A stretch of 32,081 nucleotides of DNA from Bacillota bacterium (GTDB lineage: Bacteria; Bacillota; UBA4882; UBA10575). Shown here piece by piece: positions 32,021-32,081 of the stretch (position 1 is the stretch's first letter; the number at the start of each line of letters is the position of its first letter). Position numbers and translations under genes: made by a program. Location of the stretch: assembly GCA_012735135.1 (NCBI GenBank), contig JAAYHY010000134.1, forward strand, positions 1-32,081, read 5' to 3'. The notes below the pieces were generated by a model. The model ran no database searches. It was not told the DNA's origin and saw only the letters and a list, made by a program, of their open reading frames with translations.

Positions 32021-32081
32021 ATTATATGTCAAGAAGATGGTGTAGTATCCTAGTCGGAAATTCGTTTCGAAGACGGGCCTA

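Noticed and set aside
1-32081. CRISPR array, tRNA, rRNA, insertion sequence or prophage
   Set aside because: No regularly spaced repeats, tRNA-like cloverleaf, rRNA sequence, transposase, integrase or phage structural gene was seen.

Overview
The window reads as chromosome of a spore-forming, anaerobic member of the Bacillota (Firmicutes). The evidence is an alpha/beta-type small acid-soluble spore protein gene, YpiB/ReoY and DUF421/DUF4363 homologues, an NfnAB-type bifurcating transhydrogenase, strong AGGAGG ribosome sites and many TTG and GTG starts. One gene encodes an exported protein that looks like an outer-membrane beta-barrel with a C-terminal phenylalanine, and another an SLH protein. 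Together these suggest a diderm lineage, for which Limnochordia/Hydrogenispora-like bacteria are one possibility. That placement is inference.

Layout. 1-4628: smc and ftsY, tightly coupled. 4638-5710: a reverse-strand DUF421-DUF4363 pair with a possible sporulation promoter. 5922-9665: gdhA with its own promoter and terminator, then nfnA-nfnB; together they suggest a nitrogen/NADPH module. 9889-12932: reverse-strand envelope genes (lipoprotein with a fibronectin-like domain, amidase, putative barrel). 13148-13655: divergent SASP and small zinc-ribbon genes. 13699-15850: a reverse-strand DUF1538 membrane protein with a tandem PII-like protein, probably a transporter and its regulator. 16296-18893: murC and a DUF362-ferredoxin protein. 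18890-19542: ypiB/reoY, possibly behind a tiny ORF. 19640-22481: DUF523/TudS-like, a membrane coiled-coil protein, dCMP deaminase and an isocitrate dehydrogenase. 22592-27597: capA (reverse), a dGTPase-like HD protein, dinB with a clear LexA box, and an L,D-transpeptidase. 27784-28980: SLH protein (reverse). 29143-31995: xseA-xseB-ispA and a DUF212 protein.

Most genes are housekeeping. The most unusual signals are between genes. A block of about 72 nt near 9760-9831 recurs near 16045-16115 with nearly invariant spacing of its shared motifs, and there may be a diverged third copy near 27618-27669. A second short element, 9 + 8 variable + 11 nt, occurs at 21316-21343 and 31493-31520; each copy lies in frame behind the TGA stop of the gene before it. 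No tRNA, rRNA, CRISPR array, transposase or phage gene was recognised.
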